DNA of 64,000 nt from WJKR01 sp964556395 (GCA_964556395.1 CAZKVR010000005.1:1-64000); one strand, 5' to 3'. Positions 31,296-40,807 are shown, numbered from the stretch's first letter. Made by a program: numbers and translations. The notes: a model not told the origin generated them from the sequence alone.

Positions 31296-34200
31296 ATCCT
31301 GAGCGTGGTGACCTTGCTCTGGCCGTGCTCGTTCATGCTGATGCCGTAGAGCGTCTCGGCTTCGGTGATGACGCCGTCGTTGTGGCTGATGATGATGTAC
31401 TGGGCGTTCTTAGAGTAAGCCTTGATGAGGTTGGCTAACCTTTCCGAGTTCTTCTTGTCCAGGGCCGCGTCGACCTCGTCGAAGATGTAGAAGGGTGCGG
31501 GCTCGTGCTCCTGCACTGCGAAGATGAACGCCAGTGCGGTGAGGGTCTTCTCGCCGCCTGACAGGCTCCGGATGTCCATGAACTTCTTGCCTGAGATGCG
31601 TACCTTGAGGGTCATGCCGCCGTTGAAGACTTCCTTCTCGTCCTCGAGCTCGAGCGTGGCTTCGCCTTTCGTGCTGAGGGATCCGAACAAGCGCTTGAAG
31701 TTCTTGTTGATGATGTCGTACGTCTTCATGAAGAGCTCCTTCTTCTTGGCGTCGACCTCGTTTATCATGACGAGGACGTTCTCGCGCTCCTTGCCGAGGC
31801 GTTCCTTCTTGTCCATCAGCTTGTGGTATTCTGCCTCGACGGTCTCGTAGATCTCGAGGGCTTTCATGTTGACGGCGCCCATGTCCTCGACCATCTTCTC
31901 GAACTCGCTGATCTCCTTCTGCACCTGTGCGAAGCTCTTGTTCTCATAAGGCTCGACGTCCTCGTACTGCTTCGCCTCCTCCTCGAGTCCTGAGAGTTCG
32001 GCTTTCACCTTGGCCTGTTCGAGGCTGGCGGTGTTCGCCTTGGTCTCGTGGCTGCGGATCTCCTCGTTGAGGCCCATGATGTCGTTCTCGGCCTTGTTCG
32101 CCTCGTCCGTCAGCTTCGAGCGTTTGTTGAAGAGTTCCTTGAACTGCTCGTAGAACTTCTTCTCGGCCTCTTCCTTCTTGGCGAGGTCTGCCTCCTGTTT
32201 CTGGACCTTCGCTTCCAAGTCCTGTTTTTCCTTCTTGAAGTCGGCCTCTTCCTTCTCGTGCTGCTTGAGGATCTTCTGGATGTTCTCACCTTCAGGCCCT
32301 AGTATGTTGGCGACTTCGGAGTCGTTCGCCTTGAGGTCGAGGGTGAGCTTGTTGATGTGCTCTTTGAGCTCGTCCTTCTTGTCCTGGAAGCTGTTGAGCT
32401 CCGCCAACAGGCTCGGGTTCTGGAGCTCGTTGATCTGGTCCCGTAGCTTCTGCTTCTCGATCTTGAGGTTTGCGAGCTTCTTGTTCTTCTCGCTGATCTG
32501 CTGGGTGACGTCGTCGTACTGCTTGTCCAGCTCTTTCAGTTCGGACTCGAGCTTCTGCTTCTCGTCCTTGCTGACGCCGACGTCTTCAGAGTCTAGGTGG
32601 AGGCTCTTCTCGAGCTTGATGACCTCTCCTTCCAGCTCGGCCTTCCGTTCGCGGAGCCGTTGGATGGCTTCCTCGTTGTCCTGCTTCTTCTGAGCGGTAT
32701 GGTCCACGACTGATTGCAGGTCTGCGATCTCCTTCTCGAGCTTGTCGAGCTGTTCGTTGAGCTCTTGTTCCTGGAAGCCGAGCCCCTTGGATTTCTGGCG
32801 GTGGCCTCCTTGCATGGCGCCGCTCGTCTCGACGAGGTCTCCGGTGAGGGTGACCATGCGCGTGGTGCCGACGCCGAGCTTCCGCGCCGTGCTGACGTCA
32901 TCCACCACCAGGGTGTTGCCGAACACGTACCTGAAGACCGGATCGTACTTCTTGGCGTGGCTGATGAGGTCTATGGCGAGGCCGTGCGTGCCGGCCTTCT
33001 TCTGGCGGAGCTCTTCCTTGACAGGCGGGGCTTTGAGCTTGTTGAGGGGTAGGAATGTGGCGACTCCTAGGCGGTGCTTCTTGAGGTGGCTGATGCACTC
33101 CTGTGCGACCTTGTCGTCCTCGACGACGATGCTGCGGACGCGGCCGCCGGCCGCGACTTCGAGCGCTTGCGAGTAGTCCTTCTTGACGTGGCCTAGTTCT
33201 GAGACCGTGCCGTGGACCCCTTTCTTCTTGAGGTCCATGATGGCATTTATCGCAGTACCGCCGGCGATGCTCTCCCTCACCCTGGCTTGCTGCCCCTGCA
33301 GCTTCGACTGCTCTTCCTGCCGGGCCAGCAGCTTGGTGCGGGCGTTGGCGAGCTCGGCCGCGAGGGTCGAGTCCTGGTTGAGGCAGCTGGAGAGCTCTTT
33401 CGTGGCTTGCTTGAACGTGGCTTTCTTGTCCTTGAGCTTCTGGAGCTGTTCCTTGTGCTCCTTCTCGAGTCCTTTCACCTTCGAGATCTTGTCGTCGATG
33501 CCTTGGACTTTCATCTCGAGCTTGTCGCGTTCGCGGAGGAGGTCTTGCTGTTTCTGACGGAGGTCCGCGATCTCTTCGGACGCCTTGTCGGCTTCCTCGT
33601 CGATCTCTTCGACGCGCTGGTTCATCCCGGCGGCGTCTTCCATCTTGTGCTTCTTCTTGAACTCTTCGAGGCGCTTGTCGACCTGTCCGATCTCCTTCTT
33701 CTTGGATTCGATCTGTTGTTGGAGGTCTTTCTTGGTCTGCTCGAGCCGTCGGCTCTTGCTCGACACCTCTCCGAGGTTCTTGTTGAGCTCTTCCTTGCGT
33801 TGCTCGAGCTTGTCGAGCTCTCCCTGGATGGTAGAAAGGCGTTGCTTGTTCACTGCGACGTCGACTTTTATGGTCTCGACTTCCTTGTGGAGTTCTACCT
33901 GCTCCTTCTCGCCTTTGGATTCGACTTCCTTGTTGATCTCGTCGATCCTCTTCTTCTTCTCCTCGATGGTGTCGCGGAGCTTCTGTATCTTGTCCTGGCG
34001 TTTCTGCACCTGCTCCTTAGCCTTGTCGATGGCTTTCTGGTGCTCTGCGGCCTTGGCTTGCTTGTCCTTGATCTTCTTGTCCAGCAAAGTGGCCTTGTTG
34101 CGCTTGATCTTCTCGTCGAGTTCCTTGAACTTCTGGGCCTGGTCGCGCTCCTCCTTGAGCTCCTTGAGATAGGTTTCCCGTTCCTTGAGTATGATGTCGG

Positions 34201-34774
34201 CCTCGTTGAGGCGCTCCTCCACCCGGGAGAGTTCTCGGAGGGCTTTCTCTTTCTTCTCCTCGTAGATGCTGATGCCCGCCACCTCTTCGAGGATCTTGCG
34301 ACGCTCGTTAGGGCTCATCTCGACGAGGTTGACGATGTCGCCCTGCAGTATGATGTTGTAGCCGTCGGGGTCGACCTTGGCCCTGCTCAGCAGTTCGAGG
34401 ACCTGCTGCCGGGTCATGGTCTTGTCGTTGATCTTGTACGTGCTCTGCCCTGACTGCTTGATGATGCGCGTGAGCTTGAGCTCGTCGCCGCCGACGCCGA
34501 ACGCGTCGTCAGGGTTTGAGAACCAGAGGCTGACCTCGCCTTGCTTGGCGGGCTTCTTCTTCTTGCCGCCGTTGTAGATGAGGTTTGCGGACTTCTCGGC
34601 CCGCAGACCCTTGGCGGAGGCTTTCCCGAGGACGAAGCAGAGGGCGTCCATGATGTTGCTCTTGCCCGACCCGTTGGGGCCGAGGACGCAGTTGAAGGCG
34701 TCGCCGAACTCGACGTCGGTCTTGTTGGCGAAGGACTTGAAGCCCCTCATCTGCATGCGTTTCACGAGCACCAT
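31292..34774 (-). CDS. smc: chromosome segregation protein SMC
   Basis: An 1160-residue SMC ATPase that compacts and segregates DNA. Walker A (GPNGSGKSN) lies at residues 32-40; long coiled coils flank a hinge at about 500-660 (containing GVHGTVSELG and GNTLVVDD); the C-terminal head has signature LSGGEKTLTALAF and Walker B FYIFDEVDAALD. Length is normal. TATA on the minus strand at about 34800-34810 gives a leaderless start. No scpA/scpB partner is seen beside it. Confidence 0.97.
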   Translation of the reverse strand: MVLVKRMQMRGFKSFANKTDVEFGDAFNCVLGPNGSGKSNIMDALCFVLGKASAKGLRAEKSANLIYNGGKKKKPAKQGEVSLWFSNPDDAFGVGGDELKLTRIIKQSGQSTYKINDKTMTRQQVLELLSRAKVDPDGYNIILQGDIVNLVEMSPNERRKILEEVAGISIYEEKKEKALRELSRVEERLNEADIILKERETYLKELKEERDQAQKFKELDEKIKRNKATLLDKKIKDKQAKAAEHQKAIDKAKEQVQKRQDKIQKLRDTIEEKKKRIDEINKEVESKGEKEQVELHKEVETIKVDVAVNKQRLSTIQGELDKLEQRKEELNKNLGEVSSKSRRLEQTKKDLQQQIESKKKEIGQVDKRLEEFKKKHKMEDAAGMNQRVEEIDEEADKASEEIADLRQKQQDLLRERDKLEMKVQGIDDKISKVKGLEKEHKEQLQKLKDKKATFKQATKELSSCLNQDSTLAAELANARTKLLARQEEQSKLQGQQARVRESIAGGTAINAIMDLKKKGVHGTVSELGHVKKDYSQALEVAAGGRVRSIVVEDDKVAQECISHLKKHRLGVATFLPLNKLKAPPVKEELRQKKAGTHGLAIDLISHAKKYDPVFRYVFGNTLVVDDVSTARKLGVGTTRMVTLTGDLVETSGAMQGGHRQKSKGLGFQEQELNEQLDKLEKEIADLQSVVDHTAQKKQDNEEAIQRLRERKAELEGEVIKLEKSLHLDSEDVGVSKDEKQKLESELKELDKQYDDVTQQISEKNKKLANLKIEKQKLRDQINELQNPSLLAELNSFQDKKDELKEHINKLTLDLKANDSEVANILGPEGENIQKILKQHEKEEADFKKEKQDLEAKVQKQEADLAKKEEAEKKFYEQFKELFNKRSKLTDEANKAENDIMGLNEEIRSHETKANTASLEQAKVKAELSGLEEEAKQYEDVEPYENKSFAQVQKEISEFEKMVEDMGAVNMKALEIYETVEAEYHKLMDKKERLGKERENVLVMINEVDAKKKELFMKTYDIINKNFKRLFGSLSTKGEATLELEDEKEVFNGGMTLKVRISGKKFMDIRSLSGGEKTLTALAFIFAVQEHEPAPFYIFDEVDAALDKKNSERLANLIKAYSKNAQYIIISHNDGVITEAETLYGISMNEHGQSKVTTLRI

Positions 34775-34865
34775 GGTCCAGGCGGACTTGACAAGGAGTC
34801 ATATTTAAACCTATCGCACGCTTGGAGCACAAGGTTTTTTAACCAGTCCCTACCTGACACCTCTC

Positions 34866-35924
34866 ATGGTCGACTGGCAAGCGTTGCTCTCCGTCTCGTG
34901 GCAGGGCAACACCGTCAAGGAGTATGCGGTCGCGGTACTCGTCTTCCTGGCCGCCTGGTTCGTGCTGCGGTTCTTCAAGTTCGTCGTCATACAACGTCTC
35001 AAGACATTGGCGAAGAAGACCAAGACTGACGTGGACGACGCGCTCATCGAGGCTAAGGACAGCATCGGCTGGCCGTTCTACGCCATCCTCGCCATCTTCA
35101 TAGGACTCAAGTTCATAGACGTCCACCCGGCCTTGGACAAGGGGATGTACTACCTGCTCATCGTCACCATCACGTATTACGTGGCGCGCATAGCCCACCG
35201 TATGGTCGGGTTCTTCGCCGACAAGTGGGATGAGAAGAAGGGGCGGAAGGGGACGAGGCAGAGCCCTATCGTCAACCTGCTCAAGGGGTTCATCCAAGGG
35301 TTGTTGTGGGTGCTCGTCATACTCCTCATCCTCGACAACCTCGGGTACAACGTCTCGGCGTTGCTGGCGGGCGTGGGTATCGGCGGCATCGCCATCGCGT
35401 TCGCCTTGCAAGGGGTGTTGTCGGACCTGTTCGCGTCCATGTCGATCTACTTCGACAAGCCGTTCGAGGTGGGCGACTTCCTCATCATCGGAGGCGACAT
35501 GGGGACTGTGAAGAAAATCGGCATCAAGTCTACGAGGCTCCAGACACTCCAGGGCCAGGAGCTCGTCGTGTCCAACCAGGAGCTCACCAGCACGAGGATC
35601 AACAATTACAAGAAGCTCGAGAAGCGCCGCGTCGCGTTCAAGTTCGGCGTGACGTACGACACGCCCGCCACCAAATTGAAGCGCATCCCCGGCATGGTGG
35701 AGCGGATCGTCAAGGACAAGGAGTTGGCGGAGTTCGACCGGGCGCATTTCAAGGAGTTCGCGGACTCCAGCCTGCTGTTCGAGGTCGTCTACTATCTCAA
35801 CTCGAGCGATTACAAGGAGTACATGGACACCCAGCAGGACATCAACCTGGACATCGTCAAGGCTTTCAACAAGGCGAAGGTCGAGATGGCGTTCCCGACG
35901 ACGACAGTCCACCTGAAGAAGTGA
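34866..35924 (+). CDS. mscS: MscS-family mechanosensitive channel
   Basis: A 352-residue membrane protein. Four or five transmembrane segments lead into the pore helix NVSALLAGVGIGGIAIAFALQ (about residues 160-180), then the beta domain with FDKPFEVGDFLIIGGDMGTVKKIGIKSTRLQT, and an alpha/beta C-terminal domain. The channel opens on membrane tension to release solutes. TATA at 34835-34844. Confidence 0.92.
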   Translation: MVDWQALLSVSWQGNTVKEYAVAVLVFLAAWFVLRFFKFVVIQRLKTLAKKTKTDVDDALIEAKDSIGWPFYAILAIFIGLKFIDVHPALDKGMYYLLIVTITYYVARIAHRMVGFFADKWDEKKGRKGTRQSPIVNLLKGFIQGLLWVLVILLILDNLGYNVSALLAGVGIGGIAIAFALQGVLSDLFASMSIYFDKPFEVGDFLIIGGDMGTVKKIGIKSTRLQTLQGQELVVSNQELTSTRINNYKKLEKRRVAFKFGVTYDTPATKLKRIPGMVERIVKDKELAEFDRAHFKEFADSSLLFEVVYYLNSSDYKEYMDTQQDINLDIVKAFNKAKVEMAFPTTTVHLKK

Positions 35925-36040
35925 CGTTCTCAAAAATCACTTTCTGCCCTTCCCATGACGGTCTGGAACTGCAGGTCTCTGGCAAAGGATTATAGCGGAT
36001 AGGAATAACGATGGGAGAAGTCTTTCTCATAGGAGCGACC
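35925..36040. other. short spacer between convergent mscS and signal peptidase genes
   Basis: About 115 bases between two 3' ends. I see no reading frame, promoter or clear hairpin in it. Confidence 0.4.
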
Positions 36041-36742
36041 TCAACACCTGCTCGGTGTGATGAGCTCTACCAGGCCGACTTTCACCCAGCCGACGTAGGG
36101 TACGCGCACCTTGGCGACGCCGAGTATCTGTTCTTCGCGCACGTCGGCCTCATCGAGTCCGGGGTCGATGCCGCCGCTTATCTGGATGGGGTTGTGGTCG
36201 CCTTTCGTCTCGAACACGTATCCTTGCGGGGTGTCGTGCTTGTCGATGACGCGGTGGATGATGGGGTATGGTTTGCGGGCCTGGAAGACGACGACGTCCC
36301 CGACCGAGATGTCTTCGGGTTCCTCGCCCGCGAGGATGATGATGTCACCTTTGGAGAAGCCGTTGCTGAAAGGGTAGTCGCGGAACTCGTCGGGGTTGAT
36401 GTTCCGTTCCTCGTACCAGTCGCCGCACTCGTTCCAGAACTCATCGAACGTGACGCCTGATGGCCGTTCGGATAGCGTGTGTCCGCAGAGCTCGTACTCC
36501 TTGTTGCAGGCGGCGTCGTACTCTTTCGTGTAGCCGTGGTCCATGCTCTCGCTCACCACCGCGACTATGGGGAGGCCCGTCCCCAACGCTACGGACAGCA
36601 GGGGGTAGACGAGGAACTTTATGATGAGGAACGCCAGGACGACGTTGACGACCCAGCTGGCGATGCTGTCCTCGTACCAGATGAAGTGCCAGGCTTTCCC
36701 CCGCCACGTTTCGGGCTGCTTCTTGGGCTTGCGTCGGGCCAC
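36041..36742 (-). CDS. sec11: signal peptidase I, ER/archaeal type
   Basis: A 233-residue membrane-anchored serine protease. The anchor is at residues 31-55; the catalytic Ser66 is in VVSESM, His163 in YPIIHRV takes the place of the bacterial lysine, and Asp182 lies in KGDHN. An insertion of about 60 residues with three cysteines (79, 86, 106) lies between the serine and the GD-VV block. It removes signal peptides outside the membrane, needed for the many surface proteins of this window. TATA on the minus strand at 36770-36780. Confidence 0.9.
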   Translation of the reverse strand: MARRKPKKQPETWRGKAWHFIWYEDSIASWVVNVVLAFLIIKFLVYPLLSVALGTGLPIVAVVSESMDHGYTKEYDAACNKEYELCGHTLSERPSGVTFDEFWNECGDWYEERNINPDEFRDYPFSNGFSKGDIIILAGEEPEDISVGDVVVFQARKPYPIIHRVIDKHDTPQGYVFETKGDHNPIQISGGIDPGLDEADVREEQILGVAKVRVPYVGWVKVGLVELITPSRC

Positions 36743-36782
36743 GGTCTCTTGCTGTCAGGAGCCAGGCCTTTTAAACGTTTCT

Positions 36783-36920
36783 GCTCCGGAAGGCTCGATG
36801 CTGTTGGGAGGGTTCTTCATCCTTGCAAGAGACTTCCAAAGCTCTTTGTCCGACGGGAACCGTGCGGGTTTTCAGGAGAACTGTCATTGTCGAGGCGGTC
36901 GCGACCCGTGCCTGCGAGGA
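36783..36920. other. spacer upstream of the Nmd3-like gene
   Basis: Nothing convincing is encoded here. It contains TCATCCTTGCAAGAG at 36817-36831, a 15-base sequence that recurs at 50892-50906 in another spacer. The TATA box of the next gene is at 36925-36937. Confidence 0.3.
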
Positions 36921-36958
36921 GAACAGCTTTTATAAACAGGTCTTCATTCCTCTACGGC

Positions 36959-37915
36959 ATGGCGTTCTGCCCGGTCTGCGGAAAGAATATACGGCGAGGC
37001 GAGTCGTTCTGCGAGGACCACAAGCCCTCCAGGCTAGAGGTCAAGCCATTCGACGTACGCCTCTGCTCGTGCGGACGGCTGTTCGCGCACAACCACTGGT
37101 TCCACCCCCAAGACCTCGAGTCCTCAATCCTCAAGGTGGTGAAGGACCACGTCAAGCAGAAAGTGCCCATACGCCTGGAGTCCCTGGATGTGCCTGAGAA
37201 GCGCGGCAACAAGGGCTACGGCAAGGCGGTGGCGACGGTGCAGGGCGAGGAGGTCCCTTTAGACTTCCCGGTGAAGCTGCAGCGCTGCGAGAAGTGCGCC
37301 CTGGCGGGGACGGAGTACTTCACCGCCAAGCTACAGCTACGCGAACCGCCGGAAGAGGCGTTGCCCTTCGTCCAGGAACAGCTGGCAGGGGTGGAGGACA
37401 AAGGCGTGGCTGTCAACAAGGTGGCTGACACCCCTCGTGGCCCCGACCTGTACCTGACGCACAAGTCGGCCGCCCGGCAAGTGGGCGAGAAGCTGGTGCG
37501 ACGTTTCGGCGGCCGGATGAAGGCTTCCGAACAGTTGTTCTCGCAGGACCGCCAGACGAGCAAGGGCCTGTATCGGTTGAACGTCGTGGTCGATTTCCCT
37601 CACTTCTCGACAGGCGACGTGGTCTCGCTGAAAGGGCGTCCGGTCCTCGTGACGGGTTTGGGCAAGCAGTGCACGGGCCGGGACCTGTTCGCGGACAAGA
37701 AAGCGGTCTTCACGGCGGGCGACGAGGACGAGGTGTTGAAGCGCCACAAGACCACCGTGGCGGTCACCCACCCGGAGGCGGAAGTCATACACCCAGTGAC
37801 GTTCCAGCAGGTGCCGGTGGCGACGCACGAGAACCTCTTGGAGGGGTTGCAGGACGGCCAGAAGGTGCGCGTCGTCATCCTGAAGAAGCGGGTGTACGTC
37901 ATCCCCAGGCTCTAG
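36959..37915 (+). CDS. Nmd3-related ribosome-associated protein
   Basis: A 318-residue protein of the archaeal NMD3 family (COG1499). The N-terminus has zinc-binding Cys pairs (CPVCGK, CEDH, CSCGR, then CEKC near residue 105); the middle is a basic alpha/beta region and the C-terminus a beta domain. In eukaryotes NMD3 exports 60S subunits; in archaea it is thought to bind the large subunit. TATA (CTTTTATAAAC) lies about 25 bases before the ATG, so a long upstream in-frame extension is discarded. Confidence 0.85.
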   Translation: MAFCPVCGKNIRRGESFCEDHKPSRLEVKPFDVRLCSCGRLFAHNHWFHPQDLESSILKVVKDHVKQKVPIRLESLDVPEKRGNKGYGKAVATVQGEEVPLDFPVKLQRCEKCALAGTEYFTAKLQLREPPEEALPFVQEQLAGVEDKGVAVNKVADTPRGPDLYLTHKSAARQVGEKLVRRFGGRMKASEQLFSQDRQTSKGLYRLNVVVDFPHFSTGDVVSLKGRPVLVTGLGKQCTGRDLFADKKAVFTAGDEDEVLKRHKTTVAVTHPEAEVIHPVTFQQVPVATHENLLEGLQDGQKVRVVILKKRVYVIPRL

Positions 37916-37962
37916 CCAGAGCCGACACCAGAATAATTTGTGATCGAGAGGCTGAACAGACC

Positions 37963-38157
37963 ATGAGCGAGAGGTTCTTCAAAGTGTGCCCCCGGTGCGG
38001 CAGCCTGAACACCAAGTTCAACGATAGGCAGATGGATGGGGGACCCCTGTGGGACAAGTGCCTTGACTGCACGTACGGCGAGTCCGTACTGGTCATCTTC
38101 CCAGAGGTCGAGGAGTCGCGGTTGGAAGAATTCAAGGCGGAAAGGGAGAAGGAGTGA
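37963..38157 (+). CDS. small zinc-ribbon protein
   Basis: A 64-residue protein with CPRCGS and CLDCTY pairs forming a zinc ribbon, then an acidic helical tail. It follows the Nmd3-like gene by 47 bases on the same strand and may be cotranscribed. A role in nucleic-acid or ribosome binding is likely but not shown. Confidence 0.7.
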   Translation: MSERFFKVCPRCGSLNTKFNDRQMDGGPLWDKCLDCTYGESVLVIFPEVEESRLEEFKAEREKE

Positions 38158-38197
38158 ATCCACCCCTCAAATCATTCTCATAAAGGCACCCACACCT

Positions 38198-39823
38198 CTA
38201 GCCCCAGTCTCCCAGCGCTTTCTGCCCTTTGCGCTTCCGAGGCTTGACTTGGACGTCGTCGGGGTCGACTTTCTGGCCTACGCGCTCCTTCAGTTTCAAG
38301 GCGGTGGCTTTCCCGACGAGCTGCGCCAGCGTCGTCGCGTCGGCCCGTTGCACGCCGCCGACGTCCCGGAGGCCGTTCTGATACAGTTTCCTGGCGCGTA
38401 CGCGTCCGACGTCGCGTAGCTTGAGCAACGGCAACAGTTCTTCCTTGGCGCCGTGCTTGAGACGCTTGCGGAGTTTCAAGAACATGCCCCGCTGTTCGTG
38501 GAAGCCCGCGATCTTGGCGAGCTCTCCCGCGCCGTAGACGATCCAGTCGACGAGTTCGAGCTTCGCGTGGAGCTCTCCCGGCCGGACGTTGTACTTCTCC
38601 ATGAGCTCCGGCTCGGAGTCCTCCTCCATCCAACGCTCGAGAAGCATGGCGGTCTTGACCGTGTCGAGGTAGGTGTCGTACTCTTCAGTGTAGCGGTTGG
38701 GCGGGAGGTGGAGGAGGCCGTACTCTTCCACGGCGAGCTTCTCCTCGATGACGTCCATGTCCGCCGCGCGGGCCTTCACGTACGGCCGCAGCTCGAGGCA
38801 GGCTGCGCAGAGGTGGAGGTAGCTGAACGTGCTCGGCCTTCTCGACGTGCTTCTCATCATCCCCTTGAGGAGGTGGTGCGCGGTCAACGGGTCGAGGTAG
38901 AGTTCCGAGACGCGGCGACCCATCTTGGTGGCTTCCAACGACTCGTCATCGTCTTGTTCCATAGAGAGGTCTGCCGCGGTGGTGAAGCCATCCGTCACGG
39001 CCGGGCCTTCGTCACTTCCGGGCTTGAGGAACTCCCACTCCCGCAACAGCCGCGTCATGTCATCGAGTATGCGGTTGAGCTTGGCCGTATCCCCATATTG
39101 GTGTGCGTAGAACGTCCGGCTGAAGAACCCGTACAAGTCCTTCTTCGTGGTGATGAACTCGCTCGCCACCAACGACAACAAGTACGTGCGGAGCACCGGT
39201 TCGACGGCGAGCTTGGAGTAGATGGCCTCCGGCTCGCCATGGAGGTAGTGGTTGACGATCTCCTCCGCCTGCCTGTCGTCCTTGGCGACGCAGAGGGCCT
39301 CACCCCATGGATCCTTGCCGGGCCGGCCGGCGCGGCCCGTCATCTGCTCGTACTCGAGGACCGGGATAGAGGTCATCCCCCACGGCCCGCCGTAGCGCTT
39401 GAGGTCTCGGACGACGACTCGGAAGGCGGGGAGGTCGACGCCTGCGGCCAGCGTCGGCGTGGCGCAGATAGCCTTGACATGCTTCTCCCGGAAGGCCTGC
39501 TCGACGAGTCCTCGTTGCTTTGCGTGGAGGCCTGCGTGGTGGAACGCCACCCCCTTCTCGAGGCAGCCCGCCAGGCGCCGGCACTGCTTGGTCGGGCTGG
39601 ACAAGGCTTTCAACGCTTCCTCCGCCAATTCCTTGCCTTTCTCCGTGGCTCCCAGGACCTTGGCGACCTTCTCGGCCTGGCTCTCAGCGCCGCGCTTGGT
39701 GTTGACGAAGACGATGAGCTGCCGTTCATCGACGAGTACGGTCTGCTTGGCGATGTCGGTAGCGGCGTCCTTGACACCCTCCAGCTTACGGGTCTCGCCC
39801 GGCTCCGGCTCCTTGAGCGGCAT
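38198..39823 (-). CDS. Hel308-type helicase, C-terminal half only (split gene)
   Basis: A 541-residue protein starting exactly where the second RecA domain of Hel308/Ski2-like helicases starts. Motif IV (RQLIVFVNTKRGAE), V (ATPTLAAGVDLPAF) and VI (QMTGRAGRPGKD) are present, followed by winged-helix, ratchet and C-terminal HhH domains (LKLRDVGRVRARKLYQNGL). Walker A, DEAH and the rest of RecA1 are missing. The ATG has its own TATA box (CCTATAAAAACC, 39845-39856 minus), so this is a separate gene, not a frameshift. It would need an N-terminal partner from elsewhere to unwind DNA at stalled forks. Confidence 0.85.
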   Translation of the reverse strand: MPLKEPEPGETRKLEGVKDAATDIAKQTVLVDERQLIVFVNTKRGAESQAEKVAKVLGATEKGKELAEEALKALSSPTKQCRRLAGCLEKGVAFHHAGLHAKQRGLVEQAFREKHVKAICATPTLAAGVDLPAFRVVVRDLKRYGGPWGMTSIPVLEYEQMTGRAGRPGKDPWGEALCVAKDDRQAEEIVNHYLHGEPEAIYSKLAVEPVLRTYLLSLVASEFITTKKDLYGFFSRTFYAHQYGDTAKLNRILDDMTRLLREWEFLKPGSDEGPAVTDGFTTAADLSMEQDDDESLEATKMGRRVSELYLDPLTAHHLLKGMMRSTSRRPSTFSYLHLCAACLELRPYVKARAADMDVIEEKLAVEEYGLLHLPPNRYTEEYDTYLDTVKTAMLLERWMEEDSEPELMEKYNVRPGELHAKLELVDWIVYGAGELAKIAGFHEQRGMFLKLRKRLKHGAKEELLPLLKLRDVGRVRARKLYQNGLRDVGGVQRADATTLAQLVGKATALKLKERVGQKVDPDDVQVKPRKRKGQKALGDWG

Positions 39824-39925
39824 GCCTTCCGGAGTGGAAGCGTGGTTTTTATAGGTTTGCCGCGCAGGTGGCCACTGGACAGGCGTGGGCGGTAGAGTTA
39901 TTAAGGTCTCTCGATATTCTCATCC

Positions 39926-40702
39926 ATGACGCTGCCACCGGAGAAACGACGGTTTTTTCGGAAGCTCTACGGCGAGGGCTTGTCGATGCGAGCCATCGCG
40001 CGGAGGGAGGAGGTAGCGGTGGCTACGATCAAGAAGTATCTTCTTCTCTCAGGCGTCGAGGTGCGTGAGAGGAACATCGTCCGACACTTGGTATGTGATG
40101 ATGAGCGCCTGATAGGGACCTACTGCGGTTTGTGGGCCGGGGATGGCAGCCAGTATTATGACAAGGGCTATCGTGTCAAGTTTTGCTTGCATTCGGGGAA
40201 CAAGGAGCTCATCAAGTTCGTGCAACTGGTGTTGAGGAAGCTTTTCGGCAAAGAGAGCCGGTTCACCCATGACCACGGCAAGTACAGCGGCTTTGTCATC
40301 TTCAGTTCAAGGTTCATCTTCGAGTTCGTCAAGGAGTACCTGACCTATAAGAGGTACAAGACGAAGACAGTGAGGTTGAAGAGGGATGTTAACCGATACT
40401 CTTTCGCGTTCCTTGAGGGTTTCTTCTTGGGGCTGATGCTTTCTGACGGCCATCTGAGACATAAGGTCCAGTACAATTCGATCTCAGCCGGACTCATCGC
40501 GAACGTCATCGAGGTGTTGTGGCTTTTCGGCATCACCGGACCGTTGAGCATTTCAGACAGGTCCAAGTACGGATGGAACGACCTGTTCTGCCTCTCCTTG
40601 GGCAAGAAGCAGACGCTCGAGGCGGAGATGCTGCTTGATGAGACCTTGAGGAAGATTGGGTATGGGAAACCTTTCAGGGAGCTCAAGGGCGTGTTCAGGT
40701 GA
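39926..40702 (+). CDS. free-standing LAGLIDADG homing endonuclease
   Basis: A 258-residue protein. Residues 12-42 form a helix-turn-helix (LSMRAIARREEVAVATIKKYL). Two LAGLIDADG-type motifs follow: IGTYCGLWAGDGS at 63-75 and FLEGFFLGLMLSDGH at 163-177, each with the catalytic Asp. Such enzymes cut a long recognition site and promote their own spread. It is not inside an intron or intein; it lies head to head with the split helicase and ends 12 bases before tRNA-Ile. A TATA-like box lies at about 39896-39906. Confidence 0.85.
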   Translation: MTLPPEKRRFFRKLYGEGLSMRAIARREEVAVATIKKYLLLSGVEVRERNIVRHLVCDDERLIGTYCGLWAGDGSQYYDKGYRVKFCLHSGNKELIKFVQLVLRKLFGKESRFTHDHGKYSGFVIFSSRFIFEFVKEYLTYKRYKTKTVRLKRDVNRYSFAFLEGFFLGLMLSDGHLRHKVQYNSISAGLIANVIEVLWLFGITGPLSISDRSKYGWNDLFCLSLGKKQTLEAEMLLDETLRKIGYGKPFRELKGVFR

Positions 40703-40713
40703 GAAGAAAAAAA
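40701..40713 (-). terminator. T-run terminator after tRNA-Ile
   Basis: On the minus strand CTTTTTTTCTTCTC follows the tRNA 3' end, a typical archaeal terminator. It abuts the end of the endonuclease gene. Confidence 0.45.
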
Positions 40714-40714
40714 G

Positions 40715-40788
40715 TGGGCCCGCCGAGATTTGAACTCGGGACCTCATGATTATCAGTCATGCGCTCCACCAGGCTAAGCTACGGGCCC
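40715..40788 (-). tRNA. tRNA-Ile (GAT)
   Basis: Acceptor GGGCCCG/CGGGCCC with discriminator A, anticodon stem-loop CATGA-CTGATAA-TCATG with anticodon GAT, and T arm CCGAG-TTCAAAT-CTCGG all pair. No intron; CCA is not encoded. Confidence 0.93.
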
Positions 40789-40792
40789 ATAA

Positions 40793-40807
40793 GGACGCCT
40801 CCGGCCG
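40793..40807. repeat. direct copy of the tRNA-Asn 3' end
   Basis: The 15 bases GGACGCCTCCGGCCG here recur at 40847-40861, where they span the last 12 bases of tRNA-Asn and three bases beyond. The spacing of 54 bases recalls the att-site duplication left by integrating elements, but is very short. Confidence 0.4.

Noticed and set aside
33212..34453. A 413-codon plus-strand frame opposite SMC
   Set aside because: It is the Leu/Val-rich antisense of the coiled coil of SMC and has no start signal.
34839..35933. A 364-codon minus-strand frame opposite mscS
   Set aside because: Highly charged antisense composition over a well-supported channel gene.
38453..39895. A 480-codon plus-strand frame opposite the Hel308 half
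   Set aside because: The opposite strand encodes clear helicase motifs V and VI; the frame shows only antisense-type composition.
39926..40702. Intein or intron-encoded endonuclease
   Set aside because: The frame has its own start and promoter, no splicing blocks, and lies between genes rather than inside one.
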